Assembly (NCBI GenBank): GCA_023398165.1
Contig: JAEWSQ010000025.1
Coordinates: 150,317-214,316 of the forward strand
DNA: 64,000 nucleotides
Source: Spirochaetota bacterium
Lineage (GTDB): Bacteria > Spirochaetota > Spirochaetia > Treponematales > Treponemataceae
Reading direction: 5' to 3'
The translations under genes and the position numbers were made by a program. This document shows, piece after piece, positions 18,401 to 27,420 of this stretch. The stretch's first letter is position 1. Every line of letters begins with the position of its first letter. Under the pieces are notes generated by a model. The model was not told where the DNA came from. It worked only from the letters and a program-made list of their open reading frames with translations, and searched no databases.

Positions 18401-19987
18401 AAAACCCGCTACACTACAGAAGGAGTAACCTTAATTTCACCGCCTCCTCACCACGATATTTATTCGATCGAAGATCTGGCCCAGCTCATACTGGATTTAA
18501 AAAATGTTAATCCCCAGGCGCGTATCAGCGTAAAATTAGTTTCTGAAATGGGTGTTGGAACAGTAGCGGCAGGAGTTGCAAAGGCTCAGGCACAAATGAT
18601 ACTCATATCCGGCTCTGACGGAGGAACCGGGGCAAGCCCGATTTCATCGATCAAGCACGCAGGCCTTCCCTGGGAATTAGGACTGTCGGAAACTCACCAA
18701 ACTCTTGTTTTGAACGGTCTGAGGGATCGTGTCATGATTCAATGCGACGGAGGTATGAGAACAGGAAGAGATCTTGCAGTCGCTTCTTTATTGGGTGCTG
18801 ATGAGTTCGGTTTTGCAACCGGAGCCCTTATCAGTCTTGGATGTACTATGCTCAGACACTGTCATTTGAATAACTGTTCCCTTGGTGTTGCAACACAGGA
18901 TGAACGCTGTGCAGAACGTTTCAGCGGTAAGAGCGAGTATGTCGAAAACTTTATGAGATTTACTGCCCGGCATTTACGCGAGATTATGGCTCAGCTGGGA
19001 TTCAGGACTCTTGATCAGATGAGAGGAAGAAGCGATCTTCTTGCTCCCTGTGCGCAGAGCAATAGCATTAATGGTCTGGATTTTTCATCTATTTTTGCCC
19101 AGGTACAGAATCCCTTTGAGCGCCACCATTTTTCAAAAGATTCTACTTCTGATTTATGCCAGAATTTTGACAAAAAGCTCATAGAACTTACCAGAGATGT
19201 ATGGAGTGGTAAAGAAGGGTCAATTGAAAGCAATGCTCAAAATAATGATAAGAAAACACTTTTATATCTGCCAATAAAAAATACAGACCGTGCAGCAGGC
19301 GCTATGCTTTCCGGCCATATTATGAAGCACCGGGGAGAAAAAGGTCTTCCTGAAGGTAGTATTACACTGAATATAACCGGCACAGCAGGTCAAAGTTTCG
19401 GTGCATGGCTTTGCAGCGGTATTACTATGAAGCTTACAGGTTTTGCAAATGATTATGTCGGTAAAGGTTTGTTCGGCGGAATAATAGCTATTGCATCCGA
19501 TTCTATGACTCCTTCAACAGATGATTTATTTGCGCTTGCCGGAAATACGGTTCTCTATGGTGCTGTTAGCGGGGAACTGTATATTGCAGGAAGTGCAGGA
19601 GAAAGGTTCTGTGTTAGAAACTCAGGCGCTCATGCTGTTGTTGAGGGTATAGGAGATCATGGCTGTGAATATATGACAGGAGGCAGTGCAATTATTATTG
19701 GTTCAACTGGAAGGAACTTTGCTGCCGGTATGTCGGGAGGCATTGCATATGTATATGATCCTGAAAAGCAGTTCAAAACTAAATTTAACAATGAGCTTGC
19801 TGACTGCGGGGAATTAAGTGAAAAGGATTATGAGTTTGTGCTCTCACAGCTTACAAAGCATACACTCATGACTAACAGCAAGAAGGCACAGAATATTATA
19901 AAGAATTATGGTGAGGCAAAATGTCATTTTGTTAAGATTTTACCGCGCGATTACCGCGCATATCTTGTAAAGAAGGGGCTCTTATAA
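15464..19987 (+). CDS. gltB: glutamate synthase, large (alpha) subunit
   Basis: GltB makes two glutamates from glutamine and 2-oxoglutarate and is the ammonia-assimilation partner of glutamine synthetase. The start is the GTG at 15464: AGGAGG lies 9 bases upstream and the in-frame ATG at 15416 is inside the sigma-54 promoter. A short propeptide precedes the catalytic Cys22 (HDSCGTGF), exposed by processing in this family. The class II amidotransferase domain (about 22-430) is followed by the central domain and the FMN-binding synthase barrel with the 3Fe-4S cysteines (CTMLRHCHLNNCSLGVATQ). The C-terminal GXGXG beta-helix comes last. The length of 1507 aa is normal. gltD overlaps the stop by one base (TAATG), indicating coupled translation. 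Confidence 0.97.
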   Translation: MHFNQLPGQTGLYNPNFEHDSCGTGFICKINGEKSHRMVTDALEMLSRMNHRGATGTDPESGDGAGILTQVPHAFLKKITLDKGIALGDEGSYGCGLLFLPHDEKLSLVLKTIFETSCKEFGIETLLWRDVPVNEQCIGITARESMPNIIMVIAQDTADEKVKIPLEQRLYLARKTAEKKAGSIRIDGKQAMYVVSFSSKTIVYKGMLLAPQVQQFYSDLNDIDFQTSIAVIHSRYSTNTFPSWDRAQPFRYLAHNGEINTLKGNTTWMKSREAHLSKKEWGSHCKSLSPIIQENGSDSQALDNVLELLVQGGRSLPHAVSMLVPCAWEHDSGLSSGIKDFYEYHRCIMESWDGPAALAYTDGSIVASSLDRNGLRPGRYIITKDGRVIMASELGVLDVESSQVSTSGRLEPGHILLVDTIQGRVIPDAQIKSQLAQKEPYAKWVSKGLERITQIDQVQTIEHNDEVLRALAYTREELEMIIQVMAETGAEPIGSMGNDAPLAVLSEKKVPLYSYFRQLFAQVTNPPIDPLREGCVMSMETVIGKPGDLLSEGKEHASRFVLEKPVLTSESFSVFSSQHSKDIQTISILFPVSEGESGFQKALERVKAEAKDAVEKGKKFLVLTDKGISKENCSLSGLLALGAVHQHLTTHAIRLDASLFLESAEPREVHHFCVLFGFGCDAVFPYGAYSAIEKLISEQKTSVDFSKAIHNYLHAVEHGMMKVLSKMGISTLMSYKGAQIFEAVGLGQDIIETCFTGTPSRVGGLTLKTLSSKIIGMHKDSFNSDVEFPHILEDGGFYRWRKEGEVHAWNPETIPLLQQAVRTGNYELYKKYTEKMDQASMHPSGKRAVTLRSLFRFKERQSIPLDQVESEESIMKRFSVGAMSFGSISASAHEAIATAMNRIGGRSNTGEGGESPERFKKLENGDSLCSKVKQVASGRFGVTTWYLTNAEEIQIKIAQGAKPGEGGQLPGHKVSALIAKTRYTTEGVTLISPPPHHDIYSIEDLAQLILDLKNVNPQARISVKLVSEMGVGTVAAGVAKAQAQMILISGSDGGTGASPISSIKHAGLPWELGLSETHQTLVLNGLRDRVMIQCDGGMRTGRDLAVASLLGADEFGFATGALISLGCTMLRHCHLNNCSLGVATQDERCAERFSGKSEYVENFMRFTARHLREIMAQLGFRTLDQMRGRSDLLAPCAQSNSINGLDFSSIFAQVQNPFERHHFSKDSTSDLCQNFDKKLIELTRDVWSGKEGSIESNAQNNDKKTLLYLPIKNTDRAAGAMLSGHIMKHRGEKGLPEGSITLNITGTAGQSFGAWLCSGITMKLTGFANDYVGKGLFGGIIAIASDSMTPSTDDLFALAGNTVLYGAVSGELYIAGSAGERFCVRNSGAHAVVEGIGDHGCEYMTGGSAIIIGSTGRNFAAGMSGGIAYVYDPEKQFKTKFNNELADCGELSEKDYEFVLSQLTKHTLMTNSKKAQNIIKNYGEAKCHFVKILPRDYRAYLVKKGLL

Positions 19988-21408
19988 TGAAAAACGTCTA
20001 TGCATATATTGAAACAAAACGGGAAAAGGTTCAGTACAGACCGGTAAAGGAGCGTTTACTCGACTATAAAGAAGTTGAGCTTCACCGGAATCCTGTACTC
20101 ATTGAGAAACAGGCAGGACGCTGTATGAACTGCGGTACTCCTTTTTGCCACAGCTCCTGTCCTTTGGGCAATTATATTCCAGAATGGAATGATCTTGCAA
20201 AAGAGGGAAAATGGAAGGAAGCATGGGAACGGCTCAGCATAACTTCACCTTTTCCTGAATTTACAGGCCGTCTTTGTCCGGCTCTGTGCGAGGGCGGCTG
20301 TGTTTTAGGAATAAATGATGATCCTGTGACAATACGGCAGAACGAACTCGACATTATAGAAAATGCCTTTAAAATGGGGTATGTAAAACCGAAGCTTATT
20401 GAAAAAAGAACCGGAAAAAAAATTGCAATCATTGGTTCTGGTCCTGCAGCCTTAAGCGCGGCACACTATCTTAATAGGAAGGGGCACTTTGTAGAAGTTA
20501 TAGAGCGAAGTGCGAAACCAGGCGGTTTTCTGCGTTATGGTATACCTGATTTTAAACTTGATAAATCGATTATTGACAGACGAATAAATTTAATGAAAGA
20601 GGAAGGTATTGTATTTACCTGTAACACTGAAATTGGGAAAACAAAAGATACCTATAAACTCCTTAGAGACTATGATGCTGTAATACTAGCCTGCGGAACG
20701 AGAAGCTGCCGTACCATGGATGTTAAGGGAAGTTCAAACCCTTCGGTCATTCAGGCGGTCACCTATTTAAGCGCAAGCAATAAGGCAGTAAGCGGAGAAG
20801 AAACGCTGAGTTCACAGTTATGCGCTTTTGGAAAAAAAGTTGTCGTAATAGGCGGCGGCGATACCGGAAGCGATTGCGTGGGAACAGCGAATAGACAGGG
20901 TGCTGCATCCGTACACCAGATAGAAATTATGGATAAACTGAGCGAGTCAAGACCCATAAGCCAGCCGTGGCCAGAGTTTCCGCGCCTGTATAAATTTACA
21001 TCCAGTCATGAAGAAGGAGTAACACAAGATTACTGTGTACTCACAAAATCATTTGAAGAGACACCGGAAGGAAAGCTAAAAGGATTGCACTGTGTTAAAG
21101 TTTTGTGGGATACTTCAAGCGGAAAACCGGTTATGAAAGAAATTGAGAATTCTTCTTTTTTCATAGAAGCTGATATGGTAATTCTTGCAATGGGATTTAC
21201 CGGTGCTGAGGATTCATCTATGCTGAAGGAACTCGGTCTTACTCTTTCACCGCGATCCGTTGTAGACACTGATGCAGAATATAAAACAAGCGTTCAAGGT
21301 ATTTTTGCCTGCGGCGACATGAGGAGGGGCCAGTCTCTTATTGTACACGCCCTTACCGAAGGAAAAAACACAGCTTCATCTGTTGATCAATGGCTTAGAG
21401 GAAGGTAG
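19987..21408 (+). CDS. gltD: glutamate synthase, small (beta) subunit
   Basis: GltD takes electrons from NADPH and passes them through FAD and iron-sulfur clusters to GltB. The N-terminal domain holds the cluster cysteines (CMNCGTPFCHSSCPLGN near residue 39 and LCPALCEGGC near residue 90). The FAD site is IAIIGSGPAALSAAHYL (about 146-162) and the NADPH site VVVIGGGDTGSDCVGTA (about 286-302). The C-terminus has the GDMRRGQSLIVHA motif. The length of 473 aa is typical. The ATG shares its A with the gltB stop codon. A strong hairpin after the stop separates it from the convergent activator gene. Confidence 0.97.
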   Translation: MKNVYAYIETKREKVQYRPVKERLLDYKEVELHRNPVLIEKQAGRCMNCGTPFCHSSCPLGNYIPEWNDLAKEGKWKEAWERLSITSPFPEFTGRLCPALCEGGCVLGINDDPVTIRQNELDIIENAFKMGYVKPKLIEKRTGKKIAIIGSGPAALSAAHYLNRKGHFVEVIERSAKPGGFLRYGIPDFKLDKSIIDRRINLMKEEGIVFTCNTEIGKTKDTYKLLRDYDAVILACGTRSCRTMDVKGSSNPSVIQAVTYLSASNKAVSGEETLSSQLCAFGKKVVVIGGGDTGSDCVGTANRQGAASVHQIEIMDKLSESRPISQPWPEFPRLYKFTSSHEEGVTQDYCVLTKSFEETPEGKLKGLHCVKVLWDTSSGKPVMKEIENSSFFIEADMVILAMGFTGAEDSSMLKELGLTLSPRSVVDTDAEYKTSVQGIFACGDMRRGQSLIVHALTEGKNTASSVDQWLRGR

Positions 21409-21415
21409 TGTACGT

Positions 21416-21447
21416 TACGGAATTCTGTCTGGAGACAGAGTTCCGTA
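21416..21447. terminator. hairpin terminator between gltD and the sigma-54 activator gene
   Basis: Fifteen-base arms (21416-21430 and 21433-21447) pair with one T-G wobble around a two-base loop. It lies 8 bases after the gltD stop and 11 bases from the stop of the convergent regulator. There is no T-run, but the position suits a bidirectional terminator. Confidence 0.65.
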
Positions 21448-21457
21448 CAACAACGAA

Positions 21458-23524
21458 TTATTCTATACCATAAAGATCAATCTTACTGCTCAGCGTATTT
21501 CTATTTATGCCAAGAAATTCGGCAGTCTTAACCTTATTGCGGTTATTATGAAGCAAAGACTGCTGAATAAGCTCTTTTTCAATGTGACCTATTACTTTGT
21601 TCCATACAGACCCGGCTTCTCCGCCGGATTTTATCATAGTTGTCAGATAGGAAGAAAGATGGGAGTCGTTATAAATTTCCTGTGACTCTGCTATACCCTG
21701 AGGAAGATGGCTTGAATCAATAACAGATTCGCGGCATAAAAGGACAGCCCGTTCAATAACATTTTCAAGCTCTCTCACATTTCCCGGCCACCGGTATGAC
21801 TGAAGAAGTCTTAATGCGGAGGGACTGAGTGATGGGGCTTTCCTCTTATTATCCTTTGCGAATTTATCAATAAAGTACTGGGCAAGAAAAGGAATATCAT
21901 CACTTCTTTCGCACAGAGGCGGAATTTTTAATTCTACAACATTGAGCCGGTAAAATAGATCTTCACGGAATAGTTTTTGCGAAATGAGTTTTGAAAGATC
22001 TTTATTCGTTGCAGATAATATACGTATGTCAACTTTTTCCTTTTTCTCGCTTCCGACAGGTTCAATTTCCTTTTCCTGAATGGCGCGAAGCAGTTTTACC
22101 TGAAGAAGAAGAGGCATATCGCCAATTTCATCGAGAAACAGCGTGCCTCCATGAGCTAATTGAAATTTTCCTTTTTTATCGCTGACTGCACCGGTAAATG
22201 CCCCCTTTTTGTAGCCGAATAACTCCGATTCAAGAAGGTTTTCGGGAATTGCTGCGCAGTTTACGGTAATGAAAGGCGAGTCGCTTCTGGGAGACAGCCG
22301 GTGAATTTCCCGAGCAATCAATTCCTTTCCCGTTCCGCTCTCTCCAAGGATTAATATTGAGGAATTTGAGTCCGATATCAGTTTGACAAGGTCAAGAAGC
22401 TGAAGCATAGTTTTGTTTTTTGTAATTATATTGCTGTCGGAAAAATGTTTTTTCAGTTCCTGTCTAAGAGAAGAATTTTCCTCAATAAGTTTGTTCTTTT
22501 CACCGGAAATCCGCTGATACACCTTAATTTTTGTAAGTATAAGAGAGGAAACGAGCGTCATAAATTCTTTTTCATCGTTTAATATTTCGAAACTTTCGAA
22601 TTTTTTTTCAACGGCTATAACACCTTCAATTTCACCTTCCGACTGGAAAGGAACTGCAATGAAAGACGTGGGAATATCGGTCTTGCGTTTTATTCTCATA
22701 CGGTTTAGAAAATCTTTTTCTTTAAATATATCGCTTATTGCGATAGCCTGGCCGCTTGCCACAACCTTTCCAATAATTCCTTCTCCTACCTTATAAATAC
22801 CTCTCGACATTTCCTCAGGCGTCAGGTTAAATGCTGCATGCACTGATAATTTATCAGGCGTATCATTATCGAATAATACGAGTATGCCTCGTGTTATGTC
22901 GAAATTCTCAGCAAGCAGATGCATGACCGTGCTGAACACTTCATTAATATCAAAATGTTTTGCAACATTTTGGGATATATCAATAAGAATATCTTTTTGT
23001 CTTATTCTTAATTCAAGAGCCCGTTTCAGCTGAATCTGCTGTAAGAGCTGTCCTGCATATGAGCATGCTGATGTATACAGCTGGAAGTCCGAGTCTGTAA
23101 AAAAATTCTGGGACTCGGCATCGAGTCTTAGAACACTGAATACTCTGCCTCCTTCAGATATGGGAAGAACCATTTGAGAGCCGTAGGGCTTTGACAAGGT
23201 CTTGTAATCAGGATCCAGACTCGTATTGTTTGAGATTCTGGGAAGACCGTCTATAAAAGTTCTGCCTACCGCATCCTCCTGAGGTTTTACGGAGGTAACA
23301 GAAAGAGACTCTGTCGAAGAGGAAAGATATGATTTCAGGACAAAAAGGCCGCCCTGATCAGGAACAAAAACCGATATTAGATCGCATTTTGTGAGGGTGA
23401 AGCATTGCTCCAAAAGATACTGAAGAATTTCATCCGAAGTCGTGCACGCGTTTAGCGAGGAAATTAAGTTCTGTACCGATTTATACTGCCTGACAAGATC
23501 GTCAGAAAGCTGCTGTTCTGCCAT
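21458..23524 (-). CDS. sigma-54-dependent activator, NifA/NtrC-type with two GAF domains
   Basis: This enhancer-binding protein (688 aa) remodels RNA polymerase-sigma-54 complexes. Two GAF-like sensor regions (about 25-165 and 175-335) precede the AAA+ domain (about 370-600), which has Walker A GESGTGKE (393-400 region), the sigma-54-contact motif GAFTGA and RWPGNVRELENVIERA. A Fis-type helix-turn-helix ends the protein (AEFLGINRNTLSSKI). No receiver domain is present, so it probably senses a small molecule or another protein through the GAF domains, like NifA. It sits between gltBD and asnB, both preceded by -24/-12 promoters, and is transcribed divergently from asnB. I infer that it controls this nitrogen cluster. 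Confidence 0.9.
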   Translation of the reverse strand: MAEQQLSDDLVRQYKSVQNLISSLNACTTSDEILQYLLEQCFTLTKCDLISVFVPDQGGLFVLKSYLSSSTESLSVTSVKPQEDAVGRTFIDGLPRISNNTSLDPDYKTLSKPYGSQMVLPISEGGRVFSVLRLDAESQNFFTDSDFQLYTSACSYAGQLLQQIQLKRALELRIRQKDILIDISQNVAKHFDINEVFSTVMHLLAENFDITRGILVLFDNDTPDKLSVHAAFNLTPEEMSRGIYKVGEGIIGKVVASGQAIAISDIFKEKDFLNRMRIKRKTDIPTSFIAVPFQSEGEIEGVIAVEKKFESFEILNDEKEFMTLVSSLILTKIKVYQRISGEKNKLIEENSSLRQELKKHFSDSNIITKNKTMLQLLDLVKLISDSNSSILILGESGTGKELIAREIHRLSPRSDSPFITVNCAAIPENLLESELFGYKKGAFTGAVSDKKGKFQLAHGGTLFLDEIGDMPLLLQVKLLRAIQEKEIEPVGSEKKEKVDIRILSATNKDLSKLISQKLFREDLFYRLNVVELKIPPLCERSDDIPFLAQYFIDKFAKDNKRKAPSLSPSALRLLQSYRWPGNVRELENVIERAVLLCRESVIDSSHLPQGIAESQEIYNDSHLSSYLTTMIKSGGEAGSVWNKVIGHIEKELIQQSLLHNNRNKVKTAEFLGINRNTLSSKIDLYGIE

Positions 23525-23741
23525 GAAAGCCTCCGCTGTATAACGTATACGATAGAAGCAAAATGTTCAATACATAGGCATTTTTCTATTTCTATATAAA
23601 ATAACAAAATACAATATTGAAGAAAAGAAAATGCATAAGATATAGTCAAACACATCTTTTTTTGCCTAAAAATCAAGCATTAACAGCTGCTGACAAAAAT
23701 GAAGAAAATAGTAACTATCTATAATATAAATAAATAAATCA

Positions 23742-23758
23742 CTGGCACGATTTATGCT
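23742..23758 (+). promoter_or_regulatory. sigma-54 promoter of asnB
   Basis: The sequence CTGGCACG-ATTT-ATGCT has a perfect -24 half (TGGCACG, 23743-23749) and a -12 half with one change (ATGC for TTGC). Start of transcription is expected near 23769, 33 bases before the ATG. It lies in the divergent region next to the activator gene. Confidence 0.75.
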
Positions 23759-23801
23759 ATATACAAAGTAGATTACTCAGAAAATTTGCAGGAGAATTAC
23801 T

Positions 23802-25505
23802 ATGTGCGGAATCGTTACTGCTTTTGATGTTAAAAATTGTACCGAAAGTTTTAGAACCCAGATGCTTAAAATGGGAAAGCTTCTCCGTCACCGCGGTCCT
23901 GACTGGTCAGGTATTTATTCGGGAGAAAAGGCTGTTTTAGTTCATGAGCGGCTTGCAATTGTTGATCCGTTGTCAGGCAAGCAGCCTCTTTTCTCAAGCG
24001 ACGGAAAACTCGTTCTTGCAGTAAACGGAGAAATATATAATCATAAAGAAATTAGAAAACATTTTGAAAAGAAATATGATTTTTTAACACAGTCAGACTG
24101 CGAAGTTCTGCTGCCTCTTTATAAAGAAAAAGGACCCTCTTTTTTGGAGGATTTAAACGGAATTTTTGCCTTTGCCTTGTATGATATTGAACATGATTCG
24201 TATCTTATTGGCCGTGATCATATAGGCATTATTCCGCTCTATCAGGGGTGGGATAATGAAGGGCAGTACTATGTTGCATCTGAGCTGAAAGCATTGGAAG
24301 GTACCTGTACTGAGATCAGCGAATTCCAGCCGGGAACAAGTTTTTATAGTTCCCCGAGTATCAGGGCAAGCGGAGGAAGGGGTATAACAACAAAATGGTA
24401 CACAAGACCATGGCAGAGTTATGACTTTGTTAAAGACGCACAATCTGATATTGCAAAACTACGCACTGCCTTGGAGATGGCGGTTAAAAGACAGTTAATG
24501 AGCGATGTGCCGTATGGAGTACTGCTTTCAGGAGGGCTTGATTCATCAATTATTGCAGCGGTTACGCAAAAGTATGCTGCAAAACGCGTTGAAAGCGGTG
24601 ATACTCAGGAAGCATGGTGGCCGCGTGTGCATTCGTTTGCTGTCGGTTTGGAAGGATCTCCGGATCTTGCGAATGCCCGTAAGGCGGCGGATCACATCGG
24701 TACCGTTCATCATGAGATTCACTTTACCGTTCAGGAGGGTCTGGATGCTATTGCCGATGTAATATATCACCTTGAAACCTATGATATTACAACAGTTCGC
24801 GCATCGACTCCGATGTATCTGCTTGCACGTGCAATTAAATCCATGGGAATTAAAATGGTTCTTTCAGGCGAAGGATCTGATGAGCTTTTCGGAGGGTACT
24901 TGTATTTTCATAAGGCGCCCGATGCAAAGGAGCTGCATGAAGAAACGGTTAGAAAGCTTTCAAAACTTCACTTATATGACTGTCTGCGCGCTAATAAATC
25001 ACTTGCCGCATGGGGAGTAGAAGGACGCGTACCCTTCCTCGATAAAGAATTCATTGATGTAGCGATGCAGCTTAACCCCAAGGACAAATTAAGCGGAAGA
25101 GCAGGCGGGGGGAAGATGGAAAAATGGATTTTACGCGAGGCATTTAAAGATATGCTGCCCAAAGAAATTGTGTGGAGACAAAAAGAGCAGTTTTCTGACG
25201 GTGTAGGATACAGCTGGATAGATTCTCTTAAGGAATTATGTGAACAGAAAGTTTCTGACGACCAGTTTGCACGCGTAAAGGACCGTTTCCCGATTAACCC
25301 GCCGATGACGAAGGAACAGTATTATTATAGAACTCTCTTTGATCAGTTTTTTCCCTCTTCGAGCGCTGCAAAAACAGTTGCCTATGAAGCAAGTGTAGCC
25401 TGCAGTACTGCAAAAGCCCTTGAATGGGATGAGGCATTTAAGAACATGAATGATCCTTCAGGAAGAGCCGTATCGGGTGTTCATGAACAGGCTTATAAAA
25501 AATAA
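23802..25505 (+). CDS. asnB: asparagine synthase (glutamine-hydrolysing)
   Basis: AsnB converts aspartate and glutamine to asparagine in an ATP-dependent reaction. Met1 is followed by the nucleophile Cys2 (MCGIVTAF). The class II glutaminase domain (about 2-190) contains RHRGPDWSG and VNGEIYNH, and the synthetase domain has the ATP pyrophosphatase loop SGGLDSS at residue 243. GEGSDELFGGY and EGRVPFLDKEF are conserved motifs of the second domain. The length of 567 aa is typical of bacterial/plant-type AsnB. GGAGAA lies 8 bases before the ATG, and a sigma-54 promoter lies upstream. With gltBD and carAB it distributes glutamine nitrogen. Confidence 0.97.
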   Translation: MCGIVTAFDVKNCTESFRTQMLKMGKLLRHRGPDWSGIYSGEKAVLVHERLAIVDPLSGKQPLFSSDGKLVLAVNGEIYNHKEIRKHFEKKYDFLTQSDCEVLLPLYKEKGPSFLEDLNGIFAFALYDIEHDSYLIGRDHIGIIPLYQGWDNEGQYYVASELKALEGTCTEISEFQPGTSFYSSPSIRASGGRGITTKWYTRPWQSYDFVKDAQSDIAKLRTALEMAVKRQLMSDVPYGVLLSGGLDSSIIAAVTQKYAAKRVESGDTQEAWWPRVHSFAVGLEGSPDLANARKAADHIGTVHHEIHFTVQEGLDAIADVIYHLETYDITTVRASTPMYLLARAIKSMGIKMVLSGEGSDELFGGYLYFHKAPDAKELHEETVRKLSKLHLYDCLRANKSLAAWGVEGRVPFLDKEFIDVAMQLNPKDKLSGRAGGGKMEKWILREAFKDMLPKEIVWRQKEQFSDGVGYSWIDSLKELCEQKVSDDQFARVKDRFPINPPMTKEQYYYRTLFDQFFPSSSAAKTVAYEASVACSTAKALEWDEAFKNMNDPSGRAVSGVHEQAYKK

Positions 25506-25544
25506 TCACTTGAAAAGCCGTTTTAAATAAAACTTTCTTGCGTA

Positions 25545-25561
25545 ACCCCCTTTTAGGGGGT
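25545..25561 (+). terminator. rho-independent terminator of asnB
   Basis: ACCCCC-TTTTA-GGGGGT forms a tight GC stem 40 bases after the stop, followed by ATACTTTTCTT. Confidence 0.7.
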
Positions 25562-25653
25562 ATACTTTTCTTGGGACATGTTAGTCATATAGCAAAAAGT
25601 GTATTTATCATCTATGTCTTACTCAACCGTCACGTAATGTATCGGAGGTGATT

Positions 25654-25863
25654 ATGGCAGTATTTTATGTTGATAAAAACGAATTTTCTAATGGATATCA
25701 TGAAATTCACGAGGCCGACTGCAATAAAGTGCCTGAATATTCTCATAGACTTTTACTTGGAACTTTTCATGACTGTTTCGATGCGCTCATTGCAGCCAAA
25801 AAGATTTATCCGAAATCGAGAGGCTGTCATGAATGCTGTAAGGAATGCAGTCCCCCGGATTGA
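25654..25863 (+). CDS. small Cys/His-rich protein of unknown function
   Basis: This 69-aa protein has a strong ribosome site (GGAGGTGATT) directly before its ATG. The sequence carries GYHEIHEADC near residue 14, LGTFHDCFDAL near 35 and GCHECCKEC at the C-terminus. The spacing of these Cys and His residues suggests a small metal-binding fold. I have the impression of similar small proteins in many anaerobes (HExHxxxC, later GCxxCCxxC) but know no function for them. It stands alone between the asnB terminator and a convergent gene. A structural zinc site is an inference from the residues alone. Confidence 0.7.
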   Translation: MAVFYVDKNEFSNGYHEIHEADCNKVPEYSHRLLLGTFHDCFDALIAAKKIYPKSRGCHECCKECSPPD

Positions 25864-25897
25864 TATTTAGGGGAGTACGTATACAAGCGTACTCTCC

Positions 25898-26857
25898 TTA
25901 TGTAAGTTCGGTTGTTTTTCCTACGAATTCGAGGCCTGCATTTCTTCCCGTTCCATGGAAGATAACGGTATTGTTTTTTTTATCTATAAGCTCTGTTGCA
26001 ATTCTTGACCGGAGCGATTCATTTACCTTTGATGTCATAGTTCCTTTACTTGGAGCAGGAAGATCTGCTCCTTTTTCTCTGTCCGCATTCAGTTTCAATA
26101 CATATTTTCTGCTTTCAATATGAATGCTGATATGCTCATCCGTAACTTCCAATTGCGAAATTTTTGCACCTGTATATGTTGCGAAACGGTAGGTTTTTCC
26201 CTTATAGAAGAGACCGAAAATAAAACCGGGGAAGAAATTCCCGAGCCAGGGTATTGTTGCAATAGAACCGAACAGCGAAACATCTTCTTCCTCAAAATGA
26301 TTCGTCTGCAGCCAAATCCAGGAGGAGGGCATGGATACTCCCCAGTCCTTTTCTATATATCCTTTCCCTCCCGTCATATCGATTTTTTTTCCGTTTATTG
26401 TTATAGAGCCTTCGACAGTATTATTGAAACTTAAAACTCCATGATAACACTCCATAAAGGGTATAAAACGGAACGGCCCCATAACCCCGGGTGATAAAAG
26501 GCTGACAGGCCAGGATCGGATTTTTTTAAACGTTAATTCACCTTCGATGGTTTGATTTTCCCCGGCAATATGCAGACTCGCATGATTCAATGAGAAACTG
26601 GAATTTGCTATTGAAACATGAAATATAGTGCTGTTTGAAGAAAAAGCCTCCCGCTCAAATGAAAAGTATTCTGCTTTACCCGAGTGCCCTTGGAAAAATT
26701 GAATGAAGGAATGTGAATACGCGGGCGACAGGGAAATTCCTGGAATTATTGCAAATGAGTATTTTTCATCTTTATCCACCAGTTTAAAGTACCAGCCTTC
26801 AAAATACTGCGCCTTAGTAAGTTTACCCTGGAAAATTTCGGGCTTCCATAATTTCAT
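25898..26857 (-). CDS. tocopherol cyclase-like family protein
   Basis: This 319-aa protein has the pattern of the tocopherol cyclase-like/hydroxyneurosporene synthase family: an N-terminal YFEGWYFKLVD, a central GKGYIEKDWGVSMPSSWIW, and beta-strand-rich sequence suggesting a lipocalin-like barrel. Plant tocopherol cyclase closes a chromanol ring, but bacterial relatives are uncharacterised and a treponeme would not be expected to make tocopherol. It may therefore act on another lipid or isoprenoid. There is no signal peptide. AAGGA lies shortly before the ATG. The next upstream gene on the same strand (27316-26870) ends 12 bases before this start, so the two probably form an operon. Confidence 0.75.
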   Translation of the reverse strand: MKLWKPEIFQGKLTKAQYFEGWYFKLVDKDEKYSFAIIPGISLSPAYSHSFIQFFQGHSGKAEYFSFEREAFSSNSTIFHVSIANSSFSLNHASLHIAGENQTIEGELTFKKIRSWPVSLLSPGVMGPFRFIPFMECYHGVLSFNNTVEGSITINGKKIDMTGGKGYIEKDWGVSMPSSWIWLQTNHFEEEDVSLFGSIATIPWLGNFFPGFIFGLFYKGKTYRFATYTGAKISQLEVTDEHISIHIESRKYVLKLNADREKGADLPAPSKGTMTSKVNESLRSRIATELIDKKNNTVIFHGTGRNAGLEFVGKTTELT

Positions 26858-26869
26858 ATGTTCCTTGAT

Positions 26870-27316
26870 CTACGGATTGAGGGGGTTATTCTGCAGCTGT
26901 TCAAGAATTGTCTGTGCATCTTTTGAGCTGAATAAGATGATGTAGCCTTCGGTTGTCGGAAGATACAAAACGCTAGTCCTGTCGGTAAGATACAGCTTGT
27001 ATTTCCCCAGCGGTCCGCGGAACCAGCCGATCTGAGCATGGGGAAGACCTATACCGTTTGTTCTTACGGTTATAGATATTTTTTCATCGTACATGTTTAT
27101 TACTTTTGCATTCTGAATATCAATACTGGATAGGGGAAGTTTTGTTTTATAAACGAGTGAATTAATAGAAAGTATGCCGTTTTCCAGTGTAAGTGTACTC
27201 CTCGTAGAAGTCACAACCATAAGAACAATAAGAGCAAATACTGCTGTTACAAAAATAAGAATTGTAAAAGTTCCTATGTAGGAACCGAAGGCAGGTCTTG
27301 TCATAGAAATTTCCAT
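26870..27316 (-). CDS. membrane-anchored PH-like domain protein
   Basis: The product (148 aa from the ATG at 27316, where AAGGAG lies 7 bases upstream) starts with one transmembrane segment (about residues 12-37, TFTILIFVTAVFALIVLMVV). A soluble domain follows with strands such as STLTLENGILSINSL and KYKLYLTDRTSVLYL. The pattern resembles bacterial pleckstrin-homology (bPH) proteins, in which a short anchor carries a beta-sandwich. Longer N-terminal readings to 27367 lack a ribosome site. It lies directly before the tocopherol cyclase-like gene. Function unknown. Confidence 0.6.
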   Translation of the reverse strand: MEISMTRPAFGSYIGTFTILIFVTAVFALIVLMVVTSTRSTLTLENGILSINSLVYKTKLPLSSIDIQNAKVINMYDEKISITVRTNGIGLPHAQIGWFRGPLGKYKLYLTDRTSVLYLPTTEGYIILFSSKDAQTILEQLQNNPLNP

Positions 27317-27420
27317 AAACAACTCCTTTACTGCTTTATTATATATCAATTTGTATAATAAAGACATGGTAAAAAAACATAAAACATTATAAAATATACA
27401 TACATAAAGCGGGGACTTAC

